Positions 42,443 to 51,106 of a DNA stretch of 64,000 nt are shown in pieces. The notes below the pieces were generated by a model, which ran no database searches, had not been told where the DNA came from, and saw only the letters and a program-made list of their open reading frames with translations. Every line of letters starts with the position of its first letter. The first letter of the stretch is position 1. This stretch comes from an uncultured Microbacterium sp. (GTDB taxonomy: Bacteria > Actinomycetota > Actinomycetes > Actinomycetales > Microbacteriaceae). The position numbers and the translations under genes were made by a program. The DNA lies in the NCBI RefSeq assembly GCF_937927635.1, contig NZ_CALBRW010000007.1, forward strand, positions 62,001-126,000, written 5' to 3'.

Positions 42443-44158
42443 ATGGCATCCGACTACATCCCCCCGACAGGCGACTACCGCTTCCTGTTCGGCGAGGCGT
42501 TCGGCCTCGACCTGGTCGCGCGCGGCACGGCCGGCGCGTTCAGCGCCGACGACGCCACCGAGATCATCGCCGGTGCGGGCGAATTCGCGGCATCCGTCCT
42601 CGCCCCGCTCGAGACCGTCGGCGACCGCGAGGGCGCCCGCCTGGAGGACGGCCAGGTGCACCTGCCGGCCGGATTCGCCGAGGCCTACCAGGCGTTCGTC
42701 GAGGCCGGCTGGGTCACCGCCGAGGCCCCCGAGTCCGCCGGCGGCGACGGGCTGCCCGGCAGCATCCGCGCGGGTCTGGGCGAGATCTGGAACGCCTCCA
42801 ACGCGGCCTTCGCGCTGTGCTGGCTGCTGACGGCCGGGCAGATCCACGCGCTGGACGCCACGGCGTCCGACGAACTGCGCGCCACCTACCTGACCAAGCT
42901 GGTCTCGGGGGAGTGGACCGGCACGATGAACCTCACCGAGCCGGATGCCGGCACCGACCTGGGCGCGATCCGCACCCTGGCCACGCCCCGCGCCGACGGC
43001 AGCTGGGGCGTCAGCGGCCAGAAGATCTTCATCACCTGGGGCGACCACGACGTCGCGCCGAACATCGTGCACCTGGTGCTGGCACGCACGCCCGACGCAC
43101 CCGCCGGTGCCAAGGGCCTGTCGCTGTTCGTCGTGCCGAAGTTCCTGCCCGACGCCGACGGCAACCCGGGCGAGCGCAACGCGGTCGGCCCGATGGCTCT
43201 CGAGCACAAGCTCGGCATCCACGGCAGCCCCACCTGCGTGATGAGCTACGAGGACGCCACCGGGTTCCTCGTCGGCGAGATCGGCGGCGGACTCGCGGGC
43301 ATGTTCGTGATGATGAACTCCGCGCGCGCCGGCATGGGCTTCCAGGCCACCGGCATCTCGGACCGCGCTTACCAGCAGGCCGTCGCCTACGCTGACCAGC
43401 GCCTGCAGGGCGCGGTGATGGACCGCCCCGCCGGCACCCCGATCGCCGAGCACCCCGACGTGCGCCGCCTGCTGCTGTCGATGCAGAGCCGCCTGTTCGC
43501 GATGCGCGCCCTGGGCGTGTACCTGGGCGACCTGTTCGACCGTGCGTCGACGGATGGCACGCAGACGATGGCCGAGTTCTTCGTGCCGATCCTGAAGGGC
43601 TGGGCGACGGAGGATGCCGTGGCACTGACCAGCGACGCCATCCAGGTGCACGGCGGCATGGGCTTCATCGAGGAGACCGGCATCGCACAGCACTACCGCG
43701 ATGCGCGCATCATGCCCATCTACGAGGGAACCACAGCCATCCAGTCCAACGACCTCATCGGCCGCAAGGTGATCCGCGACGGCGGCGCCACCGCCGAGAA
43801 GCTTTTCGAGTCGATCTCTGCGACCGTCGCCGAACTCCGCGGCCTCGAGAACGAGGTCGCCACCCGCACGGCCGACCGCCTGGAGCGCGCCGTCGCCTCG
43901 GCGCGCGCGGCCACGGCATCCGTCCTCGGCTTCGGCCAGACCCGCGACGCGTACGGCGTGAGCGTGCCCTACCTCATGCTGCTGGGCACGCTGGCCGGCG
44001 GCTGGATGCACGGCCTGGCCGTGGTCGCGGTGCTGAAGCACGAGACAGCGGATGCCGAGGATCAGGCCCGCCTGGTCTCCGCCGACTTCTACGGCGCCCA
44101 CCACCTGCCGCGCGTGCACATGCTCGCGGAGACGGTGGCCGCCGGCGAGGTGGCCTGA
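42443..44158 (+). CDS. Acyl-CoA dehydrogenase with C-terminal extension
   Basis: 571 residues, longer than the usual 380 because of an N-terminal domain and an acetyl-CoA-dehydrogenase-like C-terminal domain (from about 470). FAD/substrate motifs: MNLTEPDAGTDLGAI, SGQKIFITWGDHD, and the catalytic-glutamate motif IYEGTTAIQ (Glu428). Oxidises acyl-CoA to enoyl-CoA in fatty acid or branched-chain degradation; chain length unknown. AGAAGGAG lies 6 nt before the ATG. Confidence 0.93.
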   Translation: MASDYIPPTGDYRFLFGEAFGLDLVARGTAGAFSADDATEIIAGAGEFAASVLAPLETVGDREGARLEDGQVHLPAGFAEAYQAFVEAGWVTAEAPESAGGDGLPGSIRAGLGEIWNASNAAFALCWLLTAGQIHALDATASDELRATYLTKLVSGEWTGTMNLTEPDAGTDLGAIRTLATPRADGSWGVSGQKIFITWGDHDVAPNIVHLVLARTPDAPAGAKGLSLFVVPKFLPDADGNPGERNAVGPMALEHKLGIHGSPTCVMSYEDATGFLVGEIGGGLAGMFVMMNSARAGMGFQATGISDRAYQQAVAYADQRLQGAVMDRPAGTPIAEHPDVRRLLLSMQSRLFAMRALGVYLGDLFDRASTDGTQTMAEFFVPILKGWATEDAVALTSDAIQVHGGMGFIEETGIAQHYRDARIMPIYEGTTAIQSNDLIGRKVIRDGGATAEKLFESISATVAELRGLENEVATRTADRLERAVASARAATASVLGFGQTRDAYGVSVPYLMLLGTLAGGWMHGLAVVAVLKHETADAEDQARLVSADFYGAHHLPRVHMLAETVAAGEVA

Positions 44159-44161
44159 GGG

Positions 44162-44563
44162 TCAGGACGCGGGGATGTCCGGCGTCCCGCCGGCGTTGAG
44201 GTAGGCCTCGTACTCGTCGCCCGCGGCGCGCATCTGCGACTCGTCCACCTGTGCGATGTCGGACAGCAGGTTCGGCCGGAATCGGGTCGTCCCGTCGAAG
44301 CACTCGACGTCGTTGTGCCAATCGTTGTCACGGGTGGGATCCCAGACGCAGGACCACGCTCCCGCGACGCCGCTTGTAGTGGCGGATGCCTGACTCGTCG
44401 GCGTCGTTGCAGGTTCGGCCGGTCGGGAGGTGAACCACGCGACCAGGTCGGGCTGACCGTTGTACATCCAAACGCCGAAACAGACCGCCGCGGCGATCAG
44501 CAACCCGACAATGAGGCCGCCGCGGGAACTGCGGCCCCTGTGTCGTGTCCCCCTGGCTGACAC
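44162..44563 (-). CDS. Membrane-anchored hypothetical protein
   Basis: 133 residues. Basic N-terminus, one TM helix (about 16-34, GGLIVGLLIAAAVCFGVWMY), a Thr/Ser/Ala-rich linker (50-66), and a small extracellular domain with CVWD...VECFDGTTRFRP, whose two cysteines could form a disulfide. Not recognised. GTG start with GGGGAGGGG upstream. Convergent with the acyl-CoA dehydrogenase gene (3-bp gap). Confidence 0.7.
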   Translation of the reverse strand: MSARGTRHRGRSSRGGLIVGLLIAAAVCFGVWMYNGQPDLVAWFTSRPAEPATTPTSQASATTSGVAGAWSCVWDPTRDNDWHNDVECFDGTTRFRPNLLSDIAQVDESQMRAAGDEYEAYLNAGGTPDIPAS

Positions 44564-44629
44564 TCGGTCCCCTCCCCTCAGCGTCAGCCTAGCGGTGGCC
44601 GAGGCAGGTCCGCGGGTGGCTCCACCAGC

Positions 44630-45964
44630 TCATGCGACGGCCTTCGTCCACGCGTCGGTCCGCACCCGCCAGCCGAGGGTGCCCAGCCGCGCCAGCAGGT
44701 ACACGCCGAAGAAGGCGACGGCCAGCCACAGCAGGCCCAGCGCGCCGTCGATGCCGGTCGCGGAGATGATCCACAGCGCGGGCAGGAACGGCACCAGGTT
44801 CAGGCCGCCGGCGATGGCGAGGTAGCGGGCGTCGTTCGCGCCCATCAGCACTCCGTCCAGCACGAACACGACCCCGGCGACGGGCTGTGCGACGGCCAGC
44901 ACCAGCAGCGCCGGCTGCACGAGGGCCGACACTGCGGCATCTCCCGTGAAGACGATCCCGAGCACGCCCGAGGCGGCGGCGATCAGCCCGCCGACGAGGA
45001 TGCCGAACCAGATCCCCCACGCGGTGGTGCGCCGCAGCACGCGGTGCACGGCGGCGGTGTCGCCGGAGCCGAGGCTCTTGCCGATCAGCGCCTGCGCAGC
45101 GATGGCCAGGGCGTCCAGCGCGAAGGCTGCGGTGGAGAAGATGGTGAACGCGATCTGCCAGCCCGCCAGCTCCCGCGTGCCGATGCCGGTGGCCACGCCG
45201 ACCGTGGCGAGCAGGGCGATGCGCAGGCTGACCGTGCGCAGGAACAGCCAACCTCCGGAGCGCGCCGTGCCGCGCAGGCCCTCGCGCTGCGCCCACATCG
45301 ACGCCCCGTGGCGCACGGCCAGATGGCGGATGACCATCACGTAGGCGGCGACCATGCCCCACTGCGCGGCGACGGTGCCGAACGCGGAACCGGCGATGCC
45401 CCACCCGAACCCGTAGATGAAGATCCAGTTCAGCAGAGCGTTGGCGCCGAAGCCCAGCCCCGCGATCCACAGCGGGGTGACGGTGTCCTGCATGCCGCGC
45501 AGCAGGCCCGTGGCCGCGTAGACGATGAGCATGGCCGGCAGCCCCCACATGGAGATCGTGAGGTAGGTGCGGGCCTGCTCCGCCACGGCGTCGGTCGCCC
45601 CGAACATGCTCACCACCCAGGGGGTGGCCACCGAGCCCAGCACGGCCAGCACGGTGCCGAGAACGAGCGCCAGCCACATCCCGTCGATGCCGACCGAGAC
45701 GGCATCGCCCGGCTGTCCCGCACCGAAGCGGCGCGCGACGGCGGGGGTCGTGGAGTACGCGAGGAAGATCATCAGCCCGACGATGGTCTGCAGCACGGCG
45801 CTCGCGATGCCCAGGCCCGCGAGCGGCGTCGTGCCCAGGTGGCCGACCATTGCGGCATCCAGGATCAGGAACAGCGGCTCGGCGATCAGCGCACCCAGCG
45901 CGGGCACCGCGAGATGCAGGATCTCGCGGTTCAGCGACGGAGGAGCGGATGCCGGGGATGCCAC
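44630..45964 (-). CDS. MATE-family efflux transporter (DinF-like)
   Basis: 444 residues, twelve TM helices. MATE signatures in both halves: FLILDAAMVGHLGTTPLAGLGIA near the start and a matching ALDALAIAAQALIGKSLGSGD segment at the middle. Exports drugs or metabolites with H+ or Na+. GTG 45964 lies 6 nt after a TAGGCT -10 box (45971-45976), so leaderless. Confidence 0.92.
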   Translation of the reverse strand: MASPASAPPSLNREILHLAVPALGALIAEPLFLILDAAMVGHLGTTPLAGLGIASAVLQTIVGLMIFLAYSTTPAVARRFGAGQPGDAVSVGIDGMWLALVLGTVLAVLGSVATPWVVSMFGATDAVAEQARTYLTISMWGLPAMLIVYAATGLLRGMQDTVTPLWIAGLGFGANALLNWIFIYGFGWGIAGSAFGTVAAQWGMVAAYVMVIRHLAVRHGASMWAQREGLRGTARSGGWLFLRTVSLRIALLATVGVATGIGTRELAGWQIAFTIFSTAAFALDALAIAAQALIGKSLGSGDTAAVHRVLRRTTAWGIWFGILVGGLIAAASGVLGIVFTGDAAVSALVQPALLVLAVAQPVAGVVFVLDGVLMGANDARYLAIAGGLNLVPFLPALWIISATGIDGALGLLWLAVAFFGVYLLARLGTLGWRVRTDAWTKAVA

Positions 45965-46008
45965 CCCCTGAGCCTATGCGGTGGCACCGACGCGGCCTTG
46001 CGGCGGTG

Positions 46009-46059
46009 CTTCGACGGGCTCAGCAACCCAGAGGAATGGGTCCCCTGAGCCTGTCGAAG
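46009..46059. repeat. Inverted pair of TTCGACAGGCTCAG-type repeats
   Basis: CTTCGACGGGCTCAG (46009-46023) and CTGAGCCTGTCGAAG (46045-46059) pair at 14 of 15 positions. The same motif occurs at 53358 and 58684. It directly abuts the first recognisable codon of the truncated kinase. Confidence 0.8.
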
Positions 46060-46472
46060 GGTGGGGGTACGCGTCGCTGCTGCGGCGGCTGCGCGACCAG
46101 CCCGAGCGGGTCGAGCGGGGGGAGGAGGGCATCGTCTACGCGCCGCAGTTCCGCCGCGATCTGGAGGAGCCCGTCGGCTCGGCGATCCCCGTGCGGCCGG
46201 ATGTGCCGCTGGTGGTGACCGAGGGCAATTATCTGCTCGTGGACGGAGCAGCGTGGCAGCACGCCCGCGAGACCCTCGACGAGGTGTGGTTCCTCGCACC
46301 CGACGAGCAGCAGCGGATCGCTCAGCTGGTGGCCAGGCACGAGAGGTTCGGCAGGTCGCATGAGGAGGCCGTGGAGCGCTCACTGGGCAGCGACCAGCGC
46401 AACGCCGAGGTGATCGCCGCCACGGCCGGTCGCGCCGACCTGATCGTCACGCTCACGGATCGGCTGCCCTGA
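46059..46472 (+). pseudogene. 5'-truncated P-loop nucleoside kinase-like gene
   Basis: The 137-residue stretch beginning GWGYASLLRRLRDQPE and continuing VVTEGNYLLVDGAAW, VWFLAPDEQQRIAQLVARHERFG and NAEVIAATAGRADLIV matches the C-terminal two-thirds of nucleoside/fructose kinase-like proteins of the uridine kinase fold. The P-loop and N-terminal part are absent; a dispersed inverted repeat takes their place. An ATG at 45981 opens the frame, but those codons are repeat sequence. Probably non-functional. Confidence 0.75.
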
Positions 46473-46535
46473 GCTCCGGCGTCGGGGCGGTCGGCTTTCC
46501 CTGCGCGGGACCAGACCGCCTCACGCCGAGCCGAC

Positions 46536-48017
46536 TCAGGCGGCGATGTCGTATCTCGCGCGTCCGCCGAGCTGGGGCGTGCGGGCGGGGTCGACGACCG
46601 CAGGCGGGATGAACCAGACTCTGGATCTCACGTTCACGCCAGTTCCCTCGCCCGTGGCGGCTCGTCGGTCTCCCCGCCGTGGCCGGGTCGAGGTGCCGGG
46701 CGGCGTGTCGATTCTGATCTCCCAGCCGTTGTCGTGGATGCGATGGTGGCAGGATTCGCAGAGCAGGATGCCGTTGGACAGGTCGGTCGGCCCAGAGTCT
46801 CGTTTCCACCACCTCAAGTGATGCGCCTTGGTCATGTGCGGTGGGAGCCCGCATCGCGCGCACCCGCCGTCGCGCTCCACGAGGGCGAGCTTCTGCGCAG
46901 TCGTGAACAGGCGACGCTCCCGCCCCCAGTCCAGGATCTCGCCCGCGCCGCCCAGCACGCAGGGGATGACGCCGCCGGAGGCGGCCATCCGGCGGATCGA
47001 GGTGACCGACACAGGCTGGTCGAGCCCGTCGATCGTGCCGTGTCCCACGCCGGCCTCGAGGTCCGCGAGGTCGACCCGCACGATGACCGTCGCGCCGGCG
47101 ACCGGGACGTCCCTGGTCTCGCAGCCGAGCACGTGCCCGCAGAACAGTGTGAGCGCGTCGGCGCGCATCATCGCCACTGTCCGCCGGTCGGCATCCAGCG
47201 CGTCCGGATCGCCGTCGGCTCCGGCGGGTGCAGTCTCGACGAGCCCGGCTCCAGGCTGCTCAGTCGTGATGTCTCTGGCTGCGGCGGTCTCACGAGCCTG
47301 GAACTGCGCGGTCACGTACCCGTCGATCGCCGTGCGGATCGGGGCGCCGGACTCCACGTCGGTCACAAGGTTCAGGTGAAGCATCCCGTCGCGCTCGAAC
47401 ATCGACAGTGACCGCGCTACCCGCCGCTCCTCTTCGCGCGCCTCCAGCCGATCCACTTCCAGAAGGACCTCGGCGCGCTTGACCAGCCGGCGAACATCAT
47501 CCAGTGACAGGCCGATCGCCCGTTCCACCAGTCGCGCCTCGACATCCGCCACGACGCCATGGTCCCGCCCGACGCGGGCGCGGTCGAGGAACTCCACGAT
47601 CAGCGAGGCTCCGGCGGCCCCCAGAGCACCGGCAGAAAGCGCGCGTTCCACGGAGGGGTAGCGAGGCAGCATCCGCTCCCCGGCAAGATCCGTTCGCGGT
47701 GCGACGGCCTCTCCGACCTTCACCGGCCGTGCCGCGTCTCCCGTGGAGACGCCGGTCGTCGCGGCTATCAGCGCAGCCGGAGTCCGGAACCCGGCCTGCT
47801 TCGCCAGTGACTCGGCACCCAGCTCGGGTCGCGACTCGTGCGCGATCCCGGCGGCGACCCGCGCCTGCAGCGCGTCCAGCGCGCGCCTTGCCGACCCGAT
47901 CGCCGTGTTCAGCGTCATCAGCTCCTGACGTGCCAGTCGCGCGTCATCGTCGGCATCCGCCCACACCGCATCGATGGCCGACACGGCCTCGTGCAGTTTC
48001 GACAGGGAAGCTGACAT
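46536..48017 (-). CDS. DUF222/HNH endonuclease domain protein
   Basis: 493 residues from ATG 48017. N-terminal DUF222 (about 1-300) and C-terminal HNH nuclease: CARCGLPP, AHHLRWWKRDSGPTDLSNGILLC, CESCHHRIHDNGWEI, with two CxxC zinc pairs and the HH...N...H active site intact. These are abundant in actinobacteria, often multi-copy; function uncertain, possibly a 13E12-type mobile-associated nuclease. The start is fixed by a TTGACA/TACGCT leaderless promoter. Confidence 0.9.
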   Translation of the reverse strand: MSASLSKLHEAVSAIDAVWADADDDARLARQELMTLNTAIGSARRALDALQARVAAGIAHESRPELGAESLAKQAGFRTPAALIAATTGVSTGDAARPVKVGEAVAPRTDLAGERMLPRYPSVERALSAGALGAAGASLIVEFLDRARVGRDHGVVADVEARLVERAIGLSLDDVRRLVKRAEVLLEVDRLEAREEERRVARSLSMFERDGMLHLNLVTDVESGAPIRTAIDGYVTAQFQARETAAARDITTEQPGAGLVETAPAGADGDPDALDADRRTVAMMRADALTLFCGHVLGCETRDVPVAGATVIVRVDLADLEAGVGHGTIDGLDQPVSVTSIRRMAASGGVIPCVLGGAGEILDWGRERRLFTTAQKLALVERDGGCARCGLPPHMTKAHHLRWWKRDSGPTDLSNGILLCESCHHRIHDNGWEIRIDTPPGTSTRPRRGDRRAATGEGTGVNVRSRVWFIPPAVVDPARTPQLGGRARYDIAA

Positions 48018-48023
48018 GTCTCC

Positions 48024-48052
48024 AGCGTATGGTCGATCGGTAACTCTGTCAA
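48024..48052 (-). promoter_or_regulatory. Leaderless promoter of the DUF222/HNH gene
   Basis: Minus strand: -35 TTGACA (48047-48052), 17-bp spacer, -10 TACGCT (48024-48029), then 6 nt to ATG 48017. Consensus-quality. Confidence 0.75.
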
Positions 48053-48083
48053 GCATTTATTCGAAATTGACTAGAATAAAAGC
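48053..48083. repeat. AT-rich inverted repeat in the HNH/DUF1992 divergent spacer
   Basis: GCATTTATTC (48053-48062) and GAATAAAAGC (48074-48083) pair at 9 of 10 positions. It abuts the HNH -35 box, so it may be an operator. The rest of the spacer to 48198 shows only AT-rich sequence. Confidence 0.5.
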
Positions 48084-48198
48084 GTTTGACACTCGAACAA
48101 AGATACACATGGATTGATACCGCTCGCACCCTGCCCCGAACGTTACCCACCGCCTCCGACAGCCTGTCGTCTACCCTGGAACCACCGGAGGTGATCCG

Positions 48199-48873
48199 AT
48201 GTCCGATGCGATGGGCGATGCCGCCCGCTACCGTGCGAAGCGCGATGCCGGCGAGAGCACCGAGTCCGAGCCGCCCGCCGAAGCGCCCATGAGTCTGAAC
48301 GCGCAGAACAAGGCGCAGTTCGCCGAGACGGCCATCCAACTGGCGATCCGCCGCGTCGAGTTCGACAACCTGCCCGGCGCAGGCAAGCCCATCGAGGGCC
48401 TCGGCACGCACCACGATCCCGACTGGTGGATCCGCCGCAAGATCGAGACCGAGAACCTCACGGGGCTCGGCCCGCCCGTGCTCATGCTTCGGGTGGAGGA
48501 CGAGAAGCTCGACGACGACCTCGACCAGCTCGGCCGCGAGGAGGACGTGCGCGGCGTCGTGGAGGACTTCAACCGTCGCGTGATCGGCGCGCGCCGGCAG
48601 CTTCTGGGCGGCCCGCCGGTGGTCACGAGGACGCGTGATGTCGATGTCGAGGTGGTGCGCTGGAGGGAGCGCCGGGACGCCGCACAGAGGGCGGAGGCGG
48701 ATGCTGTCGCTCGGGGTGTTTCGGCCGGGGGGAGCCCTCGACGACACGGATTCTCGAAGAACCACCCGTCGGCGCAGGCCCTTCCGACGCAACAAGCGCC
48801 TCAACTGATCATGGTTGAAGCGCTTGTCTTGATGAGTCGACGCAACATGCCGGCATCAACGCTACGGCGATGA
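48199..48873 (+). CDS. DUF1992 (DnaJ-C28-like) protein
   Basis: 224 residues. The core (about 30-165) has FAETAIQLAIRRVEFDNLPGAGKP with DWWIRRK and the FNRRVIGARR segment of the DUF1992 family. Role unknown; cytoplasmic. GGAGG lies 6 nt before the ATG. After about residue 170 the sequence loses family character and runs through a strong hairpin, so the C-terminal 50 residues may be a read-through extension after loss of the normal stop. Confidence 0.83.
   Translation: MSDAMGDAARYRAKRDAGESTESEPPAEAPMSLNAQNKAQFAETAIQLAIRRVEFDNLPGAGKPIEGLGTHHDPDWWIRRKIETENLTGLGPPVLMLRVEDEKLDDDLDQLGREEDVRGVVEDFNRRVIGARRQLLGGPPVVTRTRDVDVEVVRWRERRDAAQRAEADAVARGVSAGGSPRRHGFSKNHPSAQALPTQQAPQLIMVEALVLMSRRNMPASTLRR
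48792..48827 (+). terminator. Terminator-like hairpin inside the DUF1992 3' end
   Basis: ACAAGCGCCTCAAC (48792-48805) pairs with 48814-48827 at 13 of 14 positions around an 8-nt loop. It lies 46 bp before the annotated stop, which is odd unless the C-terminal extension is recent. Confidence 0.6.
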
Positions 48874-49278
48874 GTCTGCTCCCGCCGAGTGGCAGCAGAT
48901 CGCGAAGATCGTGTCCACTGTGCTCGGTGCGTTGCTGCTCACCCTGATGGATGGTGCGATCCCGTAGGTGCCAGGGTCGTGTCGGAGAACTCTAGATGCT
49001 GGGAAGTCGTGGTTATCGGATCGTTACTATTGTCTGACTGTCAATAATCGCGTCCGGGGCGTGATGCGCGAACCGTGTATCGACGAAAAAGGTTGCGGTG
49101 ACTGTCGAAGATAGGTACCAGCGTAATTTCGCCCCACGGATCCGTGCCGCAACGAGATGCGACCACTATTCGGAGTGCGGCAAGTGAGGGGAAAGTGCAG
49201 AGCAGCGCGACAACACGCGGGTTGCTCTGTGATCTGCGGTGAGTGCCTCCGTGTGGGGTGGGCTGCGGCTGCCACATC

Positions 49279-49314
49279 GGTGCACATGCGAGTGATGGTG
49301 CATGCAGGTGCATG
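49279..49314. repeat. Direct repeats GGTGCATG, 10 bp apart
   Basis: GGTGCATG at 49297-49304 and 49307-49314 with a variant GGTGCACATG at 49279-49288. One helical turn between the exact copies fits a regulator dimer binding one DNA face upstream of the pil genes. Confidence 0.45.
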
Positions 49315-49444
49315 TTTCATTCCGCACTGAAGATATGAGCGACCAGGTGCGACCTGCGCTTCGCGGGGGCCGCCCCGACCGTGATCTGATCGTTACGCAT
49401 ATGGCTTGCGCCGGATGGACGAAGGTCGACATCATTATGGCCAG

Positions 49445-49576
49445 GAGTCGCACCAGCTGAGGGGTGACGGCGACTCTGAACTCTGGGGATGGGATCGTCA
49501 TCGGGCACAAGTCCGATGACACCCGCCTGCTCTCAGGGCTACCCGTCTGCGTCATCCCGGAGAGTCAGACTCTGAC
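49445..49576 (+). promoter_or_regulatory. Structured leader of the pilus operon
   Basis: Stems seen: GAGTCGC/GCGACTC (49445-49451, 49470-49476); GTCATCGG/CCGATGAC (49497-49504, 49513-49520); and a competing pair, GATGAC (49515-49520) with GTCATC (49551-49556). Just before ATG 49577 there is AGAGTC-A-GACTCT (49561-49573). The two GTCATC copies compete for one partner, so two folds are possible. The GGAGAG near 49558 is unusually far from the ATG. Confidence 0.45.
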
Positions 49577-50011
49577 ATGCGTACCATCCGTCGCCTCATC
49601 GAGGCCAAGAAGCTCGAGCGCGAGGAGAACGGCGAGTCCGGCTTCTCCCTGATCGAGCTCATCATCGTCGTCGTCATCCTGGGTATCCTCGTCGCGATCG
49701 CGATTCCGATCTTCGCGAACATCCAGGACACTGCTCGTCTCAATGCGCTGAAGGCAGCAGCTGCAAACGGCGCGACGGCGGCTGCGACCGCAGTCTCGGA
49801 TGCTCCGACCAGCCCGACAGTCGAAGAGGCCGCGGCTTCCGGGGGATCGGGGGACATCGTCACTGCTCTTCAAGGCGATGCTACTGACGCAACGGTGACG
49901 AACATCTGCGTCAAGGCAAACGAGAAGGGCAAGACTGCCAGCACGGATCCCGTTTGGTATGCCGGTCCCGGTGCCAAGGCAGATGGAAGTGACTGCAAGA
50001 CCACCCCGTAG
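49577..50011 (+). CDS. pilA: Type IV major pilin-like prepilin
   Basis: 144 residues. Class III signal: basic leader of 22 residues, cleavage after Gly22 before Phe23, then FSLIELIIVVVILGILVAIA with Glu at +5, followed by a short Ala-rich globular domain with two cysteines (ICV and DCK near the C-terminus) that may form the usual pilin disulfide loop. First gene of a ten-gene cluster with its own prepilin peptidase. Major-subunit status is inferred from order and the short size. Confidence 0.9.
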   Translation: MRTIRRLIEAKKLEREENGESGFSLIELIIVVVILGILVAIAIPIFANIQDTARLNALKAAAANGATAAATAVSDAPTSPTVEEAAASGGSGDIVTALQGDATDATVTNICVKANEKGKTASTDPVWYAGPGAKADGSDCKTTP

Positions 50012-50099
50012 CTCACACCTTCCTCTGAGCGGAGGCCCGTACCCTCGGGCCTCCGCTCAACATATTCCGCAAGGATCCAACACGTTCTGAGGACCACAG

Positions 50100-50501
50100 A
50101 TGTCGTCTGTCACCCGAGATGACGACGGTGTGGGTCTGATCGAGATCGTCGTGGCCATGCTGCTTCTGGCAGTGCTGGCGCTCGGTGTTCTCCCATTGAT
50201 CATCCAGGCCACCACCGCGAGCGTCGTCAATCGCGACCTCGTCGCGGCCAACAACGTGGCCACTGCCGAGCTCGCACCTGTCCGTGCGGCCTTCCCGAGC
50301 GACCCGGCCACCACGAAGGTCTGCGGTGACCTTCCGTTGTACGAGCATTCCAGAGAGAAGAAGTCTGACGCTCTGTACGCCTCACGCCAGCTGGTCTGCG
50401 GTGGAGACGGCACGGCCACGGTCACGGTGAAGGTCTTCTCCGACGCGACGACCGAGGATGCGCTCGTCACCGCCGTGACGAAAGTGCTGGTGAAGAAGTG
50501 A
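50100..50501 (+). CDS. Type IV prepilin-like protein (PilV-like minor pilin)
   Basis: 133 residues. Prepilin motif DDDGVGLIEIVVAMLLLAVLALG: cleavage after Gly10, Val +1, Glu +5 (Glu15). The globular part has two cysteines (VCGD, LVCGG). PilV/GspI-like minor pilins help prime pilus assembly. The next gene overlaps by 4 bp. Confidence 0.88.
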   Translation: MSSVTRDDDGVGLIEIVVAMLLLAVLALGVLPLIIQATTASVVNRDLVAANNVATAELAPVRAAFPSDPATTKVCGDLPLYEHSREKKSDALYASRQLVCGGDGTATVTVKVFSDATTEDALVTAVTKVLVKK

Positions 50502-51106
50502 GGACTCAGCTGTCAGCGCACGACGACGAACGCGGCGTCACGCTCATCGAGCTGATCATCTACATGCTTCTGGCCGCGGTCTTCCTGGTGATCGTTTCGG
50601 CCATCTTCATCAACGGCTGGCTGTCCCAGGCTGCGACAGCCGATCGCGATGCTGCGACGGGCAACGCCAATCTCGTCACCGCGTCGCTGCAGCAGTCGAT
50701 CCGCAACGCCTCGGCCGTTCATCAGCCTGCCGGTATGGGCAACGCGGTGACCGCCGTCGTCGCCATCGGGGATGCTGCTGACTCGCAGTGCCGGGCATGG
50801 GTGTGGACGCTCGACACCGCAGCCTCATCCGAAGACGCCGATCGCGACCACTACCAGCTGCGTTATGCCACTTCGGGCGCCGCGATCGACATGACGCGAA
50901 CCGATGGTGTCGGCTGGGCCACTCTTGCCTCGGCCGTTGTCCCGAAGGGCGATCCTGCGCCGAGCTTCACCGTCACATCGACGACCGGCCTCACCTACTC
51001 GTTCGCTGCCGAGAGTAACGATCGCAGCAAGGACTCCCAGCCGGTGCAGGTGGACGGCAGCGTCACCGCGCAAGCGGTCATTCCCGGAGGTAGATCATGC
51101 TGGTGA
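50498..51106 (+). CDS. Type IV prepilin-like protein (PilW-like minor pilin)
   Basis: 202 residues. Motif DERGVTLIELIIYMLLAAVFLVIV: cleavage after Gly13, Glu +5 (Glu18). The soluble part is longer than in the first two pilins (PilW/GspJ-like), with cysteines near 98 and the penultimate residue. GTG start overlaps the preceding stop (GTGA); it overlaps the next gene by 10 bp. Confidence 0.87.
   Translation: MRTQLSAHDDERGVTLIELIIYMLLAAVFLVIVSAIFINGWLSQAATADRDAATGNANLVTASLQQSIRNASAVHQPAGMGNAVTAVVAIGDAADSQCRAWVWTLDTAASSEDADRDHYQLRYATSGAAIDMTRTDGVGWATLASAVVPKGDPAPSFTVTSTTGLTYSFAAESNDRSKDSQPVQVDGSVTAQAVIPGGRSCW

Larger units (their letters stand above)
48874..49576. other. Gene-free, less GC-rich spacer upstream of the pilus operon
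   Basis: About 700 bp without a credible gene on either strand; short frames here (for example 49041-49313 minus) lack initiation signals and family features. It holds tandem GGTGCATG motifs at 49297-49314 and a series of stems from 49445 to the pilA start. A hydrophobic frame at 48856-48967 has no start codon. Base composition is visibly lower in GC than flanking genes. Confidence 0.7.

Noticed and set aside
48856..48967. Hydrophobic frame ending WQQIAKIVSTVLGALLLTLM
   Set aside because: No usable start codon before the hydrophobic stretch, and no ribosome site.
49027..49320. Minus-strand frames of 90-97 codons in the pil spacer
   Set aside because: Two overlapping frames with His/Pro/Ser-rich composition, no initiation signals and no family features.
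49445..49576. c-di-GMP (GEMM) riboswitch before pilA
   Set aside because: The conserved GEMM core words and tetraloop receptor arrangement are not seen; only generic stems.
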